Source of the DNA: Flavobacteriales bacterium
Lineage (GTDB): Bacteria > Bacteroidota > Bacteroidia > Flavobacteriales_F > PHOS-HE28
Assembly: GCA_016788635.1 (NCBI GenBank)
Contig: JAEUSU010000022.1
Location: 1 to 56,000 of the forward strand
DNA: 56,000 nt
Direction: 5' to 3'
Made by a program: the position numbers and the translations under genes. Of the stretch, positions 40,298 to 50,961 are shown piece by piece. How positions within the stretch are numbered: the stretch's first letter is position 1; every line of letters starts with the position of its first letter. Under the pieces are notes generated by a model. The model ran no database searches, was not told the DNA's origin, and worked only from the letters and a program-made list of their open reading frames with translations.

Positions 40298-43200
40298 CGG
40301 TCGTTCTCGTTCAGTTGTCCCTCGCTGCCGGGCATGGGCACGGTGATCTCCTGTGGTGGGGCCGGTGTGTTCTGCTGCACCTCACTGGCGGTGATGGTCT
40401 CCAGCCGGCGTCTTGCCTCGGCCACCAGCGCCGGGTCCGTGCTGTGGTCGATCACACTTTGCAGGGTGGCTTTGGCCTGGAAGCGGTCGTCCAGTTGGAT
40501 GTACACGTCCCCGAGCAGGATGAAGCTCTTGGCCTTCCAGAAGTCATAGCTGGGGAACTTCTGCACCAGGTCGAACACCTCCTGCTCCGCCTCGCGGTAC
40601 TTCTTCTGCAGGTGGCGCACATAAGCCATGTGGTACTTGGCTTCGGCCCCGAAGGCGTTCTTCGACACCGTGGCCACGGCCTTGAAGCGCGTGTAGGCCA
40701 CGTCCAGCTCGTTGCGGGCCAGCATACCGTGCGCCACCACCAGACCGGCCTCGGCCTTCAGGTCCTCGCGGGCATTGGTGTTCGCCAGCACCTTCTCCGC
40801 CGCTGTCGCGGCTTCATCGGTCCGGCCCAGTTCGCGCAGGCAGCGCATACGGCCAGCTTGTGCGGCCAGCGTGTTCTGCGGCACGGCGGCCACCTGCTCC
40901 AGTTTGGTGAAGTGGTCCAGCGCGCCTTCCCACCGCTTGTCACGGAACAGGATGTCGCTGGCGGCGAAGAGTGAAGGTTCCAGGAACTGGGCCGCGTTGC
41001 GCTTGATGAGCTCCTCGAAATGCGGCAGGGCCTGAGCCCCGTTCCCGGTGCGGTACTGGCAGTCCGCCTGGTAGAACAGCGCGTTCAGCGCATACGCACC
41101 GCCGGGGTACTTGGCCAGGTAGTCCTGGAACGCTCCGATGGCCTGCGGGCACTTGTCCTCGAAGTAGAGTTTCTCCGCGCTTTGGTAATACTCCTCGTCC
41201 AGTTCCAGCGTGGATGGGTCCACGAATTTCAAGCCGCGCACATAGGCCTCATACTCACCCACACGGCCGAGGTCCACGTAGATGCTCTTGAGACCGGCCA
41301 GGGCATCGCGCGAGCCATCCATGGTGGGGAACTTCTCCACCACGGCCTTGAACTCCTCGATGGCCTTGTTGGTATCGCCCTGTCGTTTATGGATGAGGGC
41401 GCTTTGCAGCATGCTCTCGCGGATGTGTGGACAGGCCGGGTGCTGGGCGAGGACCTGCTGGTAGAAGGCGAGCGCATCGGCATCCTTCTCCATGTTCAGG
41501 TAGGTCTGGCCCAGCTGGAACTTGGCATCGGCGGCATAGCGTGAATTGGGTTTCTCCGCCAGCAGTTTCTTCAGCACGTCCACCTTCTCGGCAGGCCGCT
41601 TGTCCAGCCCCAGGCAAACACCTTTCTGGAACAGGGCATAGTCCCGGTCATTGGTGCCGGCGGTCAGCGCATCATCATACCATTTGATGGCCTGCTTGTA
41701 ATCCCTGCCCAGGAAGCTGCAATCCCCCACACGCAGCAGGGCATCTGCCCGCTGGGCCTTGTCCACCCCGGTGGTGTTGGCGAACCGGCGGAAGGCGGTG
41801 GCGGCCTCGCCGTAGTCCTTCATCTTGAAATAGGCGTAGCCCATACTGTAACTGGCCTGCTCATAGAGCTCCGTGGCAAAGGCCCCGCTGGTGTTGCGCA
41901 GGTTGTCATACTCCCGCAGCGCATCCGCATACTCACCCAGAGCGAAGAGGCTCTCCCCCTTCCAGTAGTAGGCCTTCGCATTGGCCTGTTTGTTCACCGG
42001 GTACTTCACCGCCCGCTCGAAGAAGAGCGCGGCATCCTTGAACTTGCGGCCTTCGTAGAGTTCCACCCCGCGATCGAAGGCGAGCTTCTGGTAGGCCTCC
42101 TGCAGGCGCAGGTCCTTGTTCTTGATGGCGTCCAACGTGGCCAGGGCATCCTCGTAGTTGCGGGTCTTGATGTACACGTTCATCAGGAACTCCTGCGCCT
42201 CATCGTGCCGCGGTGAATCGGGGTAGGTGCGCAGGTAGTTGCGCAGCGCCAGAATGGCCTCGTTGTAGGGGTCGAAGCTGAGTTCGTAGGCGAGTTTGGC
42301 ATAGTTGAAGAGCGCATCCTCGGTCACCTTCCGGTCGATGCCCAGGTCATAAGCTTTCTTGAAGGCGGTGCGTGCGTAGTTCTTCTCATTCAGTTTCAGG
42401 TAGCAGTCCGCCATGTGGTAGCTGGCCAGCTGGGCCAGACTGTCGTTGCCGTTGGCCACCAGGTTCAACTGGTCAAGCGCCTTCCGGCAGTCGCCTGCCC
42501 GGTAGTAGGTGTAGCCCAGGATGTAGCGGTCGCCGCGGGGCAGACCGGTGCGCTGGGCGCTCTTCTCCAGGTATGGCAGGGCCTCGGCATAGCGACCTGT
42601 GCGGTAATAGGTCTCCCCCGCCAGCCGGCTGATCTCGTCCACGCGCTTGGCGCCCTCGGGGTCCTTCAACAAGGGGTCCACGTAGGCCAGCAGGCCTTCA
42701 TAGTCGCCTTGCAGAAAGCGGATCTGGGCGATATAGTAGGGCACCACCCGCCCGAAGGCCTCGTCCTTGGTGAGCTTTTCAAAGCCCTTCAACGCCATGG
42801 CGTAGTGGCCGCGCTCGTAGTCGATGTGCGCGGTGTAGTAGGTGGCCGAACCGGCATAGGGGCCCTGGCCATCCTTCACGTGGTTGAAGCGGGCGAGCGC
42901 CTTGTCCTTGTCCCCGTTCTGGAAGTGGGCATAGCCCTGCTTGAAGTGGAACTCCTCCTGGTCCGCGGGTGTCAGCGCGGTCTCATCCACACGGGCGCCC
43001 CAGGCGATCACATCCTTCCAGCGCTTGCTGGAGAAGTAGTGACGGGTGAGCTCGAAGTAGCAGTTCTGCGTGCGCAGGTCCTCGGGGTGCGCATCGATGA
43101 AGGCGAGCAGCAGGTTGGGGGCATCGGCATTGAAGAGGCGCACGGCGCTGATGGCGGCCAGGTGCTCGGCGGCAATGCGGCTGGGGTCGTCCGCACGCCG

Positions 43201-43398
43201 GATGCGGTCCATGACGCGCTCCGCTTCGTAACGGGAAGCGCTGAACTTGGCCTTGTCGAACAACTCCTGGGCGTGCACCAGGTCGGCATCCGGGTGCTCG
43301 TAATGGGCGGGGCGCTGTGCGTGCAGGGCGAAAGCAAGGAGCAGCGCCGCCCAGGCGAGCATGGGGCGGTGGAGCAGGGACGAACGGTCGGTCTTCAT
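40294..43398 (-). CDS. large TPR-repeat protein (periplasmic or outer-membrane)
   Basis: 1034 residues from the ATG at 43398 (MKTDRSSLLHRPMLAWAALL); a longer frame from 43482 reads into the spacer. A signal peptide is followed by a solenoid of roughly 25 TPR-like helix pairs across the whole chain (for example AYYWKGESLFALGEYADALR, YALFQKGVCLGLDKRPAEKV, AKFQLGQTYLNMEKDADALA). The very end is a Pro/Gln-rich tail. It is translationally coupled to the beta-barrel gene, so the two probably form one envelope complex. No enzyme domain is seen. Confidence 0.82.
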
Positions 43399-43549
43399 CA
43401 AGGGATCAAAGTTGCCGGGGTGGTGGGCGGCGCTTGGCGGGTGCGGTCCGTACTTCTCCACACGGCCGTGTTCACCTTCCAAGCGTGTGCCGGAAGTGGA
43501 ACGTACCGGATGGCTTCCGCATTTTTCGACCTTTGGCGCACTTAGTCAC

Positions 43550-44245
43550 ATGACCGAAGGCACATCGACCATCGTCACGCTGCATGGCGTGCAGATACTG
43601 CAGGGGGAGAACATCGTGCTGCAGGACGTGGACCTGGAGGTGCGGCGCGGGGAGTTCATTTACCTGATCGGCCGCACGGGCACGGGCAAGAGCAGTTTGT
43701 TGCGCGTGCTGTACGGCGACCTACCCTTGACCACCGGCGAGGGCCACTGTTGCGGCCAGGACCTGCGCAAGCTCACCCGCGGCCAGGTGCCCTACCTGCG
43801 CAGGAAACTGGGCATTGTCTTTCAGGACTTCCAGTTGCTCACGGACCGCAGCGTACAGGAGAACCTGCTCTTCGTGCTGAAGGCCACCGGTTGGAGGGAG
43901 CGCGCGCAAATGGACGCGCGCATCGCCGAGGTGATGGAGAAGGTGGGCCTGACCAACAAGGGGTACAAAATGCCGCACGAGCTCAGCGGTGGCGAGCAAC
44001 AGCGGGTGAGCATCGCCCGGGCCCTGCTCAATGATCCGGAGCTCATTCTGGCCGATGAGCCCACCGGCAATCTGGACCCGGAGACGACCGAGGGCATCCT
44101 GGAGCTGCTGTTCGACATCAGCCGCAGCGGCCGCAGCGTGATCCTGGCCACGCATGACTACACGCACATGCGCAAGTTCAACACACGGGTGGTACGTTGC
44201 GAGAGCGGGAAACTTCTGGAGTTGGGCCCGATAGGCGCGGTGTAA
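43550..44245 (+). CDS. ftsE: cell division ATP-binding protein FtsE
   Basis: ABC ATPase that with FtsX controls cell-wall hydrolases at the septum. The ATG at 43550 gives 231 residues. Walker A GRTGTGKS at 41-48, signature LSGGEQQ at 145-151, Walker B LILADE at 165-170 and switch His H202 in [10 protein letters not shown]. The sequence [13 protein letters not shown] and the closing ESGKLLEL fit FtsE over LolD. ftsX is not adjacent, which is common in Bacteroidota. A GACCTTTG box lies 15 bases upstream. Confidence 0.88.
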   Translation: MTEGTSTIVTLHGVQILQGENIVLQDVDLEVRRGEFIYLIGRTGTGKSSLLRVLYGDLPLTTGEGHCCGQDLRKLTRGQVPYLRRKLGIVFQDFQLLTDRSVQENLLFVLKATGWRERAQMDARIAEVMEKVGLTNKGYKMPHELSGGEQQRVSIARALLNDPELILADEPTGNLDPETTEGILELLFDISRSGRSVILATHDYTHMRKFNTRVVRCESGKLLELGPIGAV

Positions 44246-44260
44246 GTCCTCCCGGACCGT

Positions 44261-45382
44261 CTATCGATCAAGCAGCGCCAGGATGCGCTGGGCATTGCGT
44301 CTGTTGCTGAAGCGCTCCTCCAAAATGCGCTGACGCGCCTCCAGTGCGGCCCCTTCCACCGGCCGCGCCATATTGGCCAGTATGCTCAGGCGCATGCTCT
44401 GGGCATCGCGGTGGATGTGGCAGAGGTCGCCCAGACCTGTACCTTCCACCATGCGCGGCGTGCATACCACATGGCGGCCGGTGAACAGGCACAGGAGCAG
44501 CTTCAACTTGATGCCCGTGGCCTGAAAGGTGGGCAGCACGTTCACCTGGGCGGTCCGCACCAGCCGGTGGATCTCCTCGGTGGGGATGTCCGCGCGCAGC
44601 TCCACGTTCGGGGTGCGTGCCACTTCGCGCCGCAGGTTATCGCTCGGCGTGCTGCCTGCGATGATGAGCTTCACACCCAGGTCGCGGAACACTTCGCGCA
44701 CGAGAAAGAGCGCTGCACGGTCGTTCTCGGGAACACCAAGTGCGCCGTGATACAAGGCAAAATCACCCAAGCCCGCCGGCACCTCTACCCATTCACCAGG
44801 ATGAAAGGCGGGGATGTGCAATACGTGCGGGTGCCGAGCGGCAAAATGGCGCTCATCCTTGGGTGAGATGGCCAGGACATGATGCGCATGGCTCAGCACG
44901 TTCTCAAAGCGCTGCAGCTTGCGGGCCTCGTTCAGGAAGTAGGTGCGGCGGAAGGCTCCGGGTTCGGCCTTGGCAAGTGCTGCATAATAGTCATGCTCCA
45001 CATTGTGCGCGCGCACCATGCGCTTGCGTTCCGCCAGCCGCGGATCACCCAGATTGTGACAACTGTGCAGGCCTTCGAACAGGATCGGGTGCCTGTCCTG
45101 CTGCAGGCGGTGCATCATCTCCTCGCTCCGGCGGCTGATGACCACGTAGGGCTGGCTGCTCAGCAATTGGTGCTTGCCCGTGCGGCGGGGGTAATAGTGC
45201 ACGGCTTCGCAAAAACCGGTGAGGTCCGCAGCCGGGGGACGGCCGTACGCAAAGCAATGCAGGTGGACCCTCACCCCCAGTGCGGCCAGGGCTTTTGCCT
45301 TGAAATACACATCGATCACCCCGCCATAGTCCGGTGGGGAGGGCACGTCGAAACTGATGATATGCAGGTGCCGGTCAGCCAA
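44261..45382 (-). CDS. glycosyltransferase, GT4-like (first of pair)
   Basis: 373 residues with the two Rossmann-like halves of GT-B enzymes. The N-terminal half begins MADRHLHIISFDVPSPPDYG with an acceptor-side PPDYGGV loop; the C-terminal half has KLIIAGSTPSDNLRRE and a conserved TGIKLKLLLCLFTGRHVVCT region near the donor site. It overlaps the second glycosyltransferase gene by eight bases, so the two are likely to act on the same glycan, perhaps an envelope polysaccharide. The sugar is unknown. Confidence 0.8.
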   Translation of the reverse strand: MADRHLHIISFDVPSPPDYGGVIDVYFKAKALAALGVRVHLHCFAYGRPPAADLTGFCEAVHYYPRRTGKHQLLSSQPYVVISRRSEEMMHRLQQDRHPILFEGLHSCHNLGDPRLAERKRMVRAHNVEHDYYAALAKAEPGAFRRTYFLNEARKLQRFENVLSHAHHVLAISPKDERHFAARHPHVLHIPAFHPGEWVEVPAGLGDFALYHGALGVPENDRAALFLVREVFRDLGVKLIIAGSTPSDNLRREVARTPNVELRADIPTEEIHRLVRTAQVNVLPTFQATGIKLKLLLCLFTGRHVVCTPRMVEGTGLGDLCHIHRDAQSMRLSILANMARPVEGAALEARQRILEERFSNRRNAQRILALLDR

Positions 45383-46484
45383 GGGCGTGCAGGATGGCCT
45401 TCAGCTTCTCCCGCTCCCGTCCGCCATCCAGCGAACGGGCGGCGAAAATAGCGCCCTCGCGCAGGCGGGCATAATGTGCGCTGTCCGACCGCAGGTGCTG
45501 CACGGCATGCACGATGGCTTGCGGCGTGGGTGCCGGAAGCACCTCGCCCGCACCGTGGGCACGCACCAGGCCGGCCACTTCGGGGAGGTCGGTGCAGAGC
45601 ACGGGAATGCCGGCGTGGAAATAGTCGAAAAGCTTGTTGGGCAGGCTGAAGCGGTAGTTCAGGTTGGTATCCTTGTCCAGCGAAAGGCCCAAATCCGCGT
45701 TGCGGGTGTGGTCCATCATGCGGGCGTACGGCATGCGCTCCAGCATGCGCACCCGATCGCCCAGATCCAGTTGCTGCACCAGCTGTTCCAGCACCGGCCA
45801 GGCATCGCCACCGCCGATGAGCAGCAACAGACAATCCGGGAGCTCCCGCATTGCCTGCACGGCCTCTTCCGCCCCACGCTGCACATTGAGGCCGCTGCCT
45901 TGTAGGACGAGGATGAAACGGTCTTCGGGCAGGCCCAACTCACGCCGCGAAGGCCTGGGCCCCAGCTCGCGAGGCACCGGGATGTTGCGCACCACCTGCA
46001 CCTCCACACCGTACCGCTCGCGATAGGCGGCTGCGATGCTGTTGTTCACCGTGACCACGTGCTTCAACCGCGGGAAGATCCAACGCTCGATGGCGAGCCA
46101 CACCCTCCGTGCGAAGCGCCCCTGCAGCTCGGGCACCTCGGTGAAGAACTCATGACTATCGTACACCAGCCTTCGCCGCCGGAGCCGTGCCACCAGTTGG
46201 CACGGCAACAAGGTGTCCAGGTCATTCGCCACAATGAGCTGAACAGGTGAACACAACAACACCAGGAACAGCCGAGCGGAATACTCGGTATAGAAGAGCG
46301 GGCCCCTGCGGAAGAGCAGGCGCATGCGGCGCGTGGCATAGGGGCGCTCCACCGGCGGGCTTTCCGGCAGCTTCCGGCCCACCAGCAGCACCTCGTAGCC
46401 CAGGTCCTGTAGCACCCGGCAGGTGCGGTCCACCCGGTTGTCGGTGGCCAGGTCGTTGGTCACGGCAACGAGGGCGCGGCGCAT
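45375..46484 (-). CDS. glycosyltransferase, GT4-like (second of pair)
   Basis: 369 residues from the ATG at 46484 (MRRALVAVTNDLATDNRVDR). GT-B fold: N-terminal HDSHE-like VYDSHEFFTEVPEL motif and C-terminal donor-site region FILVLQGSGLNVQRGAEEAV and FSLPNKLFDYFHAGIPVLCT, the KLFEYMAxGxPV motif of GT4 enzymes. Divergent from murB with only 41 bases between starts. Probably cotranscribed with the following glycosyltransferase. Confidence 0.83.
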   Translation of the reverse strand: MRRALVAVTNDLATDNRVDRTCRVLQDLGYEVLLVGRKLPESPPVERPYATRRMRLLFRRGPLFYTEYSARLFLVLLCSPVQLIVANDLDTLLPCQLVARLRRRRLVYDSHEFFTEVPELQGRFARRVWLAIERWIFPRLKHVVTVNNSIAAAYRERYGVEVQVVRNIPVPRELGPRPSRRELGLPEDRFILVLQGSGLNVQRGAEEAVQAMRELPDCLLLLIGGGDAWPVLEQLVQQLDLGDRVRMLERMPYARMMDHTRNADLGLSLDKDTNLNYRFSLPNKLFDYFHAGIPVLCTDLPEVAGLVRAHGAGEVLPAPTPQAIVHAVQHLRSDSAHYARLREGAIFAARSLDGGREREKLKAILHALG

Positions 46485-46525
46485 GCGGTGAAAGTAACGG
46501 AGCAAGGGACGTAAACTTGCCGGCC

Positions 46526-47545
46526 ATGCAACTGGAGCGCAACGCCGACCTGCGGCCCCTGACCACTTTCGGTGTGCCCGCCCGAACGAAATGGCTGGGG
46601 CGCTTCACGAGCGTGGAGGAACTGCGTGCCCTCCTGCAGGCCCCCGAAGTGAACGGCCAGCCCCGCCTGGTGCTGGGTGGCGGGAGCAACATGCTCTTCA
46701 CACGCGACTGGCCGGGTGTGGTGTTGATGAATGAGATCCCCGGGATACACATGTTCCGGGAGGACGCACACCATGCATGGGTGACCGCCGGTGCCGGTGT
46801 GGTATGGCATGCGTTGGTGCGTCATTGTGTGGACCAGGACTGGGGCGGCCTGGAGAACCTCAGCCTCATTCCCGGCAAGGTGGGCGCCGCGCCCATGCAG
46901 AACATCGGTGCCTACGGCGTGGAGATCAAAGATCACTTCGATCACCTGGAAGCGCTCCGCATCGAGGACGGCGAAGTGGTGACCTTCGACCGCGAAGCCT
47001 GCGCGTTCGGTTACCGCGAGAGCTTCTTCAAACGCGCGGGCCGTGATCGCTACATCATCCTTTCGGTCACCTTCCGGTTGAACAAGGCGCCACACACCCT
47101 GAACACGAGCTACGGCAACATCCAACAGGAACTGGAACAGCGGGGGATCGCCTCTCCCACGCTACGCGACGTGAGCGATGCGGTGATCGCCATCCGCCGC
47201 AGCAAGCTGCCCGACCCGGCCGTGACCGGCAACGCCGGCAGCTTTTTCAAGAACCCCGTGGTGCCACAGGCACTGGCCGAACGATTAAAGGAGACCCACC
47301 CCGGCCTGGCCTCCTACCCCGCCGGGCCCGGCGAGGTGAAGCTCGCCGCCGGCTGGCTGATCGAACAGGCCGGCTGGAAGGGCTACCATGGCAACGGCCA
47401 TGGCGTGCACGACAAACAGGCGTTGGTGCTGGTGAACCGCGGAGGCGCCACCGGCCAGGCCATCTTCGACCTCAGCCAGCGCATCCTCGATTCGGTGCGC
47501 GAACGATTCGGTGTGGAACTGGAACGCGAGGTGAACATCATCTGA
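46526..47545 (+). CDS. murB: UDP-N-acetylenolpyruvoylglucosamine reductase
   Basis: FAD/NADPH enzyme that makes UDP-MurNAc, the second committed step of peptidoglycan synthesis. The ATG at 46526 (MQLERNADLRPLTTFGVPAR) gives 339 residues. FAD-site LVLGGGSNMLFT, the GLENLSLIPGKVGAAPMQNI stretch and the catalytic Arg of GYRESFFK and Ser of GNAGSFFKNP are present. YRESFFK and length fit type I MurB, as in E. coli. It is followed after six bases by the peptidase gene. Confidence 0.96.
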   Translation: MQLERNADLRPLTTFGVPARTKWLGRFTSVEELRALLQAPEVNGQPRLVLGGGSNMLFTRDWPGVVLMNEIPGIHMFREDAHHAWVTAGAGVVWHALVRHCVDQDWGGLENLSLIPGKVGAAPMQNIGAYGVEIKDHFDHLEALRIEDGEVVTFDREACAFGYRESFFKRAGRDRYIILSVTFRLNKAPHTLNTSYGNIQQELEQRGIASPTLRDVSDAVIAIRRSKLPDPAVTGNAGSFFKNPVVPQALAERLKETHPGLASYPAGPGEVKLAAGWLIEQAGWKGYHGNGHGVHDKQALVLVNRGGATGQAIFDLSQRILDSVRERFGVELEREVNII

Positions 47546-47551
47546 ACGACC

Positions 47552-49702
47552 ATGCGCAGGACCCTCACCCTCTCCCTCCTCCTCCTCCTGAGCGTTCCGC
47601 TGCTGCTCGCCCAGCAGAAAGAGCTCACCCTCGCCGACGCCATTTTGAAGGCGGGCTCCGAACTGGCGCCCAAGCAGCTCAAGGGCCTGCAGTGGATCGC
47701 GGGCACGGACCGCTACAGCTTCATACAGGATGACCAGTTGATGCAGGGCGGCACCGGCAAGGTGGCGGACATGCCGCTGCTGAAAGTGGTGGAGATGAAC
47801 GTGCAGCTGCCGGCGGAAAAGGCTCTTAAAGGCATACCCGCCATCACTTGGGAAACGGCCACCCGCTTCCGCTTCGACCATGGCGACCGCGAATACGCCT
47901 TCGACCTGGAGACGCGCAAGCTGACGGAGCGCGCCAACTGGCCGGCCGAGGCCGAGCGCATGGACCGCGAGGAGACCACCGGCCACCGCGCGTTCACATT
48001 GGGTCCCGATCTGTACATAGCTGTCCCGGGTGGTGGCCGCACCATCCGTGTGACCGAGGATGGCAGCGATGGCCTCGTGAACGGACGCAGCGTGCACCGC
48101 GAGGAATACGGCATCTCCAAGGGCACCTTCTGGAGCCCCGGCTGCGAGCGGCTCGCCTTCTACCGCATGGATGAAAGCATGGTGACGCCCTACCAGCTGG
48201 AGGACATCGGCACCAAGCCCAGCACCTTCGAGAAGATCCGCTACCCCATGGCCGGCCAGGCCAGCCACCATGTAACGGTGGGCGTGTACGACCTGAAGAC
48301 CCGCCGCACGGTGTTCCTGGAGACCGGCGCGCCGCAGGACCAGTACCTCACCAACCTGGCGTGGGAACCCGGCGGCCGCCATCTCTTCATCGTCCACCTG
48401 AACCGCGCCACCGACCATTTGCGGCTGGTGCAGTATGATGCTTCCACTGGAAAGGCGGTGCGCACCTTGTTGGAGGAGCGCAGTGAACGCTATGTGGAAC
48501 CGCTCGAGCCCATGCGCTTCCTGAAGCAGGACCCCAAACGCTTCATCTGGTGGAGCCAGCGCGATGGCTGGACACACCTCTACCTGTATGACCTGGAGAA
48601 GGGCCTGGTGCGCCAGCTCACACGCGGGCCTTGGGTGGTGAAACGCATCATCGGCTTCGACGCCAAGGGTGGCGCAGCCTTCGTGGAGGGCACCGGTGAA
48701 AATGCCACGGAGACCCACCTCTATCGTGTGGACATCAATGCAGGCAGGCATCAGCGCCTCACCAAAGAGGCCGGCACCCATCGCGGTGAGCTCTCCCCTT
48801 CCGGCAACCTGCTGCTGGTGCGCTGGAGCAGCCTCACCGTGCCGGCACGCACGGAGATCATGGACACGCAAGGCAAACTGCTGAAAGAACTACTCGTGTC
48901 ACCCAACCCTTTGCAGGAAAGGCAGGTGGGCACCGTGGAGCTCTTCACCATCATCGGCGAGTACGGCGACGCACTGCACGCACGCCTCATCAAGCCGAGC
49001 AACTTCGACAGTCGCAGGCGGTATCCGGTGCTCGTCTACCTCTACAACGGACCGCATGCCCAGTTGGTCACCAACTCCTTCCTCGGTGGCGCTTCACCCT
49101 GGATGTTGCACGCGGCCGAGCGCGGCTACCTCGTCTTCACCGTGGATGGACACGGCAGCATGAACCGCGGAGCGCATTTCGAGCAGGTGGTGCATCGCCG
49201 CCTGGGTGAAGTGGAATTGAAGGACCAGTTGCACGGGGTACGCCACCTGAAGAGCCTGGCCTATGTGGACAGCACCCGCATGGCGGTGCACGGCTGGAGC
49301 TACGGCGGTTTCATGACCACGGCATTGATGGTGAAGGCACCTGGCACCTTCCAGGTGGGTGTGGCCGGCGGGCCGGTGATGGACTGGACGATGTACGAGG
49401 TGATGTACACCGAACGCTACATGGACACCCCTGAGGAGAACCCCGAAGGCTACAAGGAGGCGGCACTGCCGGACAAGGCGGCGAACATGAAGGGGTCACT
49501 GCTGATCATTCACGGAGGCAAGGATGACGTGGTGCTGCCCGAGCACAGCTACGCCTTCATCAAGGCGTGCGTGGACAAGATGATCCCCGTGGACTTCTTC
49601 ATCTACCCCGGCCACGGCCACAATGTGCGCGGCCGCGACCGCCTGCACCTGATGAAGAAGGTGCTGGACTACATCGACGAGAAGCTGGCGAAGGGCCGGT
49701 AG
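47552..49702 (+). CDS. dipeptidyl-peptidase IV-like S9 serine peptidase
   Basis: 716 residues with signal peptide (MRRTLTLSLLLLLSVPLLLA). N-terminal beta-propeller (DPPIV_N) at about 90-470, alpha/beta-hydrolase at about 480-716. Triad: S583 in GWSYGGF, D658 in HGGKDDVV, and H690 (or H688) in PGHGHNV. Likely removes dipeptides, often X-Pro, in the periplasm; the double-Glu motif that binds the N-terminus is not clearly seen. It has no T9SS tail. Cotranscribed with murB by position; convergent with the M28 gene with three bases between stops. Confidence 0.92.
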   Translation: MRRTLTLSLLLLLSVPLLLAQQKELTLADAILKAGSELAPKQLKGLQWIAGTDRYSFIQDDQLMQGGTGKVADMPLLKVVEMNVQLPAEKALKGIPAITWETATRFRFDHGDREYAFDLETRKLTERANWPAEAERMDREETTGHRAFTLGPDLYIAVPGGGRTIRVTEDGSDGLVNGRSVHREEYGISKGTFWSPGCERLAFYRMDESMVTPYQLEDIGTKPSTFEKIRYPMAGQASHHVTVGVYDLKTRRTVFLETGAPQDQYLTNLAWEPGGRHLFIVHLNRATDHLRLVQYDASTGKAVRTLLEERSERYVEPLEPMRFLKQDPKRFIWWSQRDGWTHLYLYDLEKGLVRQLTRGPWVVKRIIGFDAKGGAAFVEGTGENATETHLYRVDINAGRHQRLTKEAGTHRGELSPSGNLLLVRWSSLTVPARTEIMDTQGKLLKELLVSPNPLQERQVGTVELFTIIGEYGDALHARLIKPSNFDSRRRYPVLVYLYNGPHAQLVTNSFLGGASPWMLHAAERGYLVFTVDGHGSMNRGAHFEQVVHRRLGEVELKDQLHGVRHLKSLAYVDSTRMAVHGWSYGGFMTTALMVKAPGTFQVGVAGGPVMDWTMYEVMYTERYMDTPEENPEGYKEAALPDKAANMKGSLLIIHGGKDDVVLPEHSYAFIKACVDKMIPVDFFIYPGHGHNVRGRDRLHLMKKVLDYIDEKLAKGR

Positions 49703-49705
49703 CGC

Positions 49706-50908
49706 TTACTGCCGCACGAGCCGCGTGGTGGTGCGGCGGCCATCCGCATGCACGGCTTCAAGCAGGTAGATACCCGGTGCGAGCGCCGTGGCATCCACCA
49801 GAAGGGATGATCCCCCGAACGCAGATACGGGAACGTGGCGCTGGGCGCCGGTCATGTCGAACATGCGCAACTCCTGCACACGGCCTTCCAGGGCGGAAAC
49901 CACGAAGATGTCTTGCGTGGGGTTGGGATGAACCGAGAGCGCGGAGGTGTGCACAGGCGGTTCATTGTTTCCGGCCGTGATGGAGATGGGCCGCGCGAAC
50001 AGCATGGCCGTGCCGATGCTGAGCTGTGCGATGCGGCGGAAGTACGGCACATCGATGTGGATGGCCAGGTCGCTCGGTGTGTGGTAGTAGATGTTGCCGT
50101 CGTTGTCGAAATCCTCGATCATGAGCACGGCCCCGTAGTTCTGCGCCCAGAATGAGGCATGGTCGCTGTAGAGCGCACCGGGCGTGTTCACGGCAATGGG
50201 CATGTTCACCCCGTAGGTGCTGTTCACGTGCAGCACACTGTCTTTGATGGCCACGGAGTTCGCAGCGGTGGGCCGGGCGTGCACGCGCATCAGGCCATCG
50301 CCGTTCCCGTCCCAGCCGATGGCATCCATGTTCACCACGGCCAGCAGGGTGTCATCATTCGCGGCGGCCACGTTGGCGTAGTAGATGCTGCCGATCTTCC
50401 CCTGCTCCTCCTCGTCCCACAGGGCCAGGATCAGGGTGTTCTCAAAGAGGGCATCCTGCAGTATGCGCGCGGCCTCCAACACGGCCACCACGCCGGTGCC
50501 GTCGTCATCCGCGGCCGGGGCCAGGGCCGGGGGCGCCGGTATGGCATCGTAGTGCGCACACAAGATCACGGCCCGGCCGGGGTGGACAAGCCCGGGCCGC
50601 ACGGCCAGGATGTTGTGCCCGGTGCTGCTGAAGGTCTGCGTGGTGGAGCTCCAGCCATACTGCGCCAGCTTCTGCTGCAGCCAGGTGGCGCTTTGATCGT
50701 TGCCGGGGCTCAGCTTGTGGCGGTTCAACAGCAGCATTGGACCGCTGCCGATGTCCACCTCCTGCTGGCCGCTCAAGCGGTCCAGGTTCCACATCATCGT
50801 ATCGGCATCCACCGCGTCCATGATGGTCTGCACCAGGGGGTCCTGGCCATGTACCGGAGCCGCGCACAGCGCAGGAAGCAGAAGCAGGAACAGTTTCAGT
50901 TGGCGCAT
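49706..50908 (-). CDS. M28 family zinc aminopeptidase with T9SS type A sorting domain
   Basis: 400 residues with signal peptide (MRQLKLFLLLLPALCAAPVH). Di-zinc ligands are visible: H119 in LCAHYDA, the bridging Asp in AADDDGTG (about 134), E167 region in LWDEEEQG, D195 in VVNMDAIGWD and H250 in YSDHASF. The last 75 or so residues (SALSVHPNPTQDIFVV to RTTTRLVRQ) are a type IX sorting domain, so the enzyme should reach the cell surface or medium. With the neighbouring S9 peptidase it may form a peptide-degrading set. Confidence 0.9.
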   Translation of the reverse strand: MRQLKLFLLLLPALCAAPVHGQDPLVQTIMDAVDADTMMWNLDRLSGQQEVDIGSGPMLLLNRHKLSPGNDQSATWLQQKLAQYGWSSTTQTFSSTGHNILAVRPGLVHPGRAVILCAHYDAIPAPPALAPAADDDGTGVVAVLEAARILQDALFENTLILALWDEEEQGKIGSIYYANVAAANDDTLLAVVNMDAIGWDGNGDGLMRVHARPTAANSVAIKDSVLHVNSTYGVNMPIAVNTPGALYSDHASFWAQNYGAVLMIEDFDNDGNIYYHTPSDLAIHIDVPYFRRIAQLSIGTAMLFARPISITAGNNEPPVHTSALSVHPNPTQDIFVVSALEGRVQELRMFDMTGAQRHVPVSAFGGSSLLVDATALAPGIYLLEAVHADGRRTTTRLVRQ

Positions 50909-50961
50909 GGGCTCGTTAAGGATACAAGGTACGGTCTGTAAGGAGGTGTTCCGTCGGGCCC

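Noticed and set aside
47285..48871. 528-codon minus-strand frame over murB and the S9 peptidase
   Set aside because: It spans two recognised genes in antisense and has no motif of its own.
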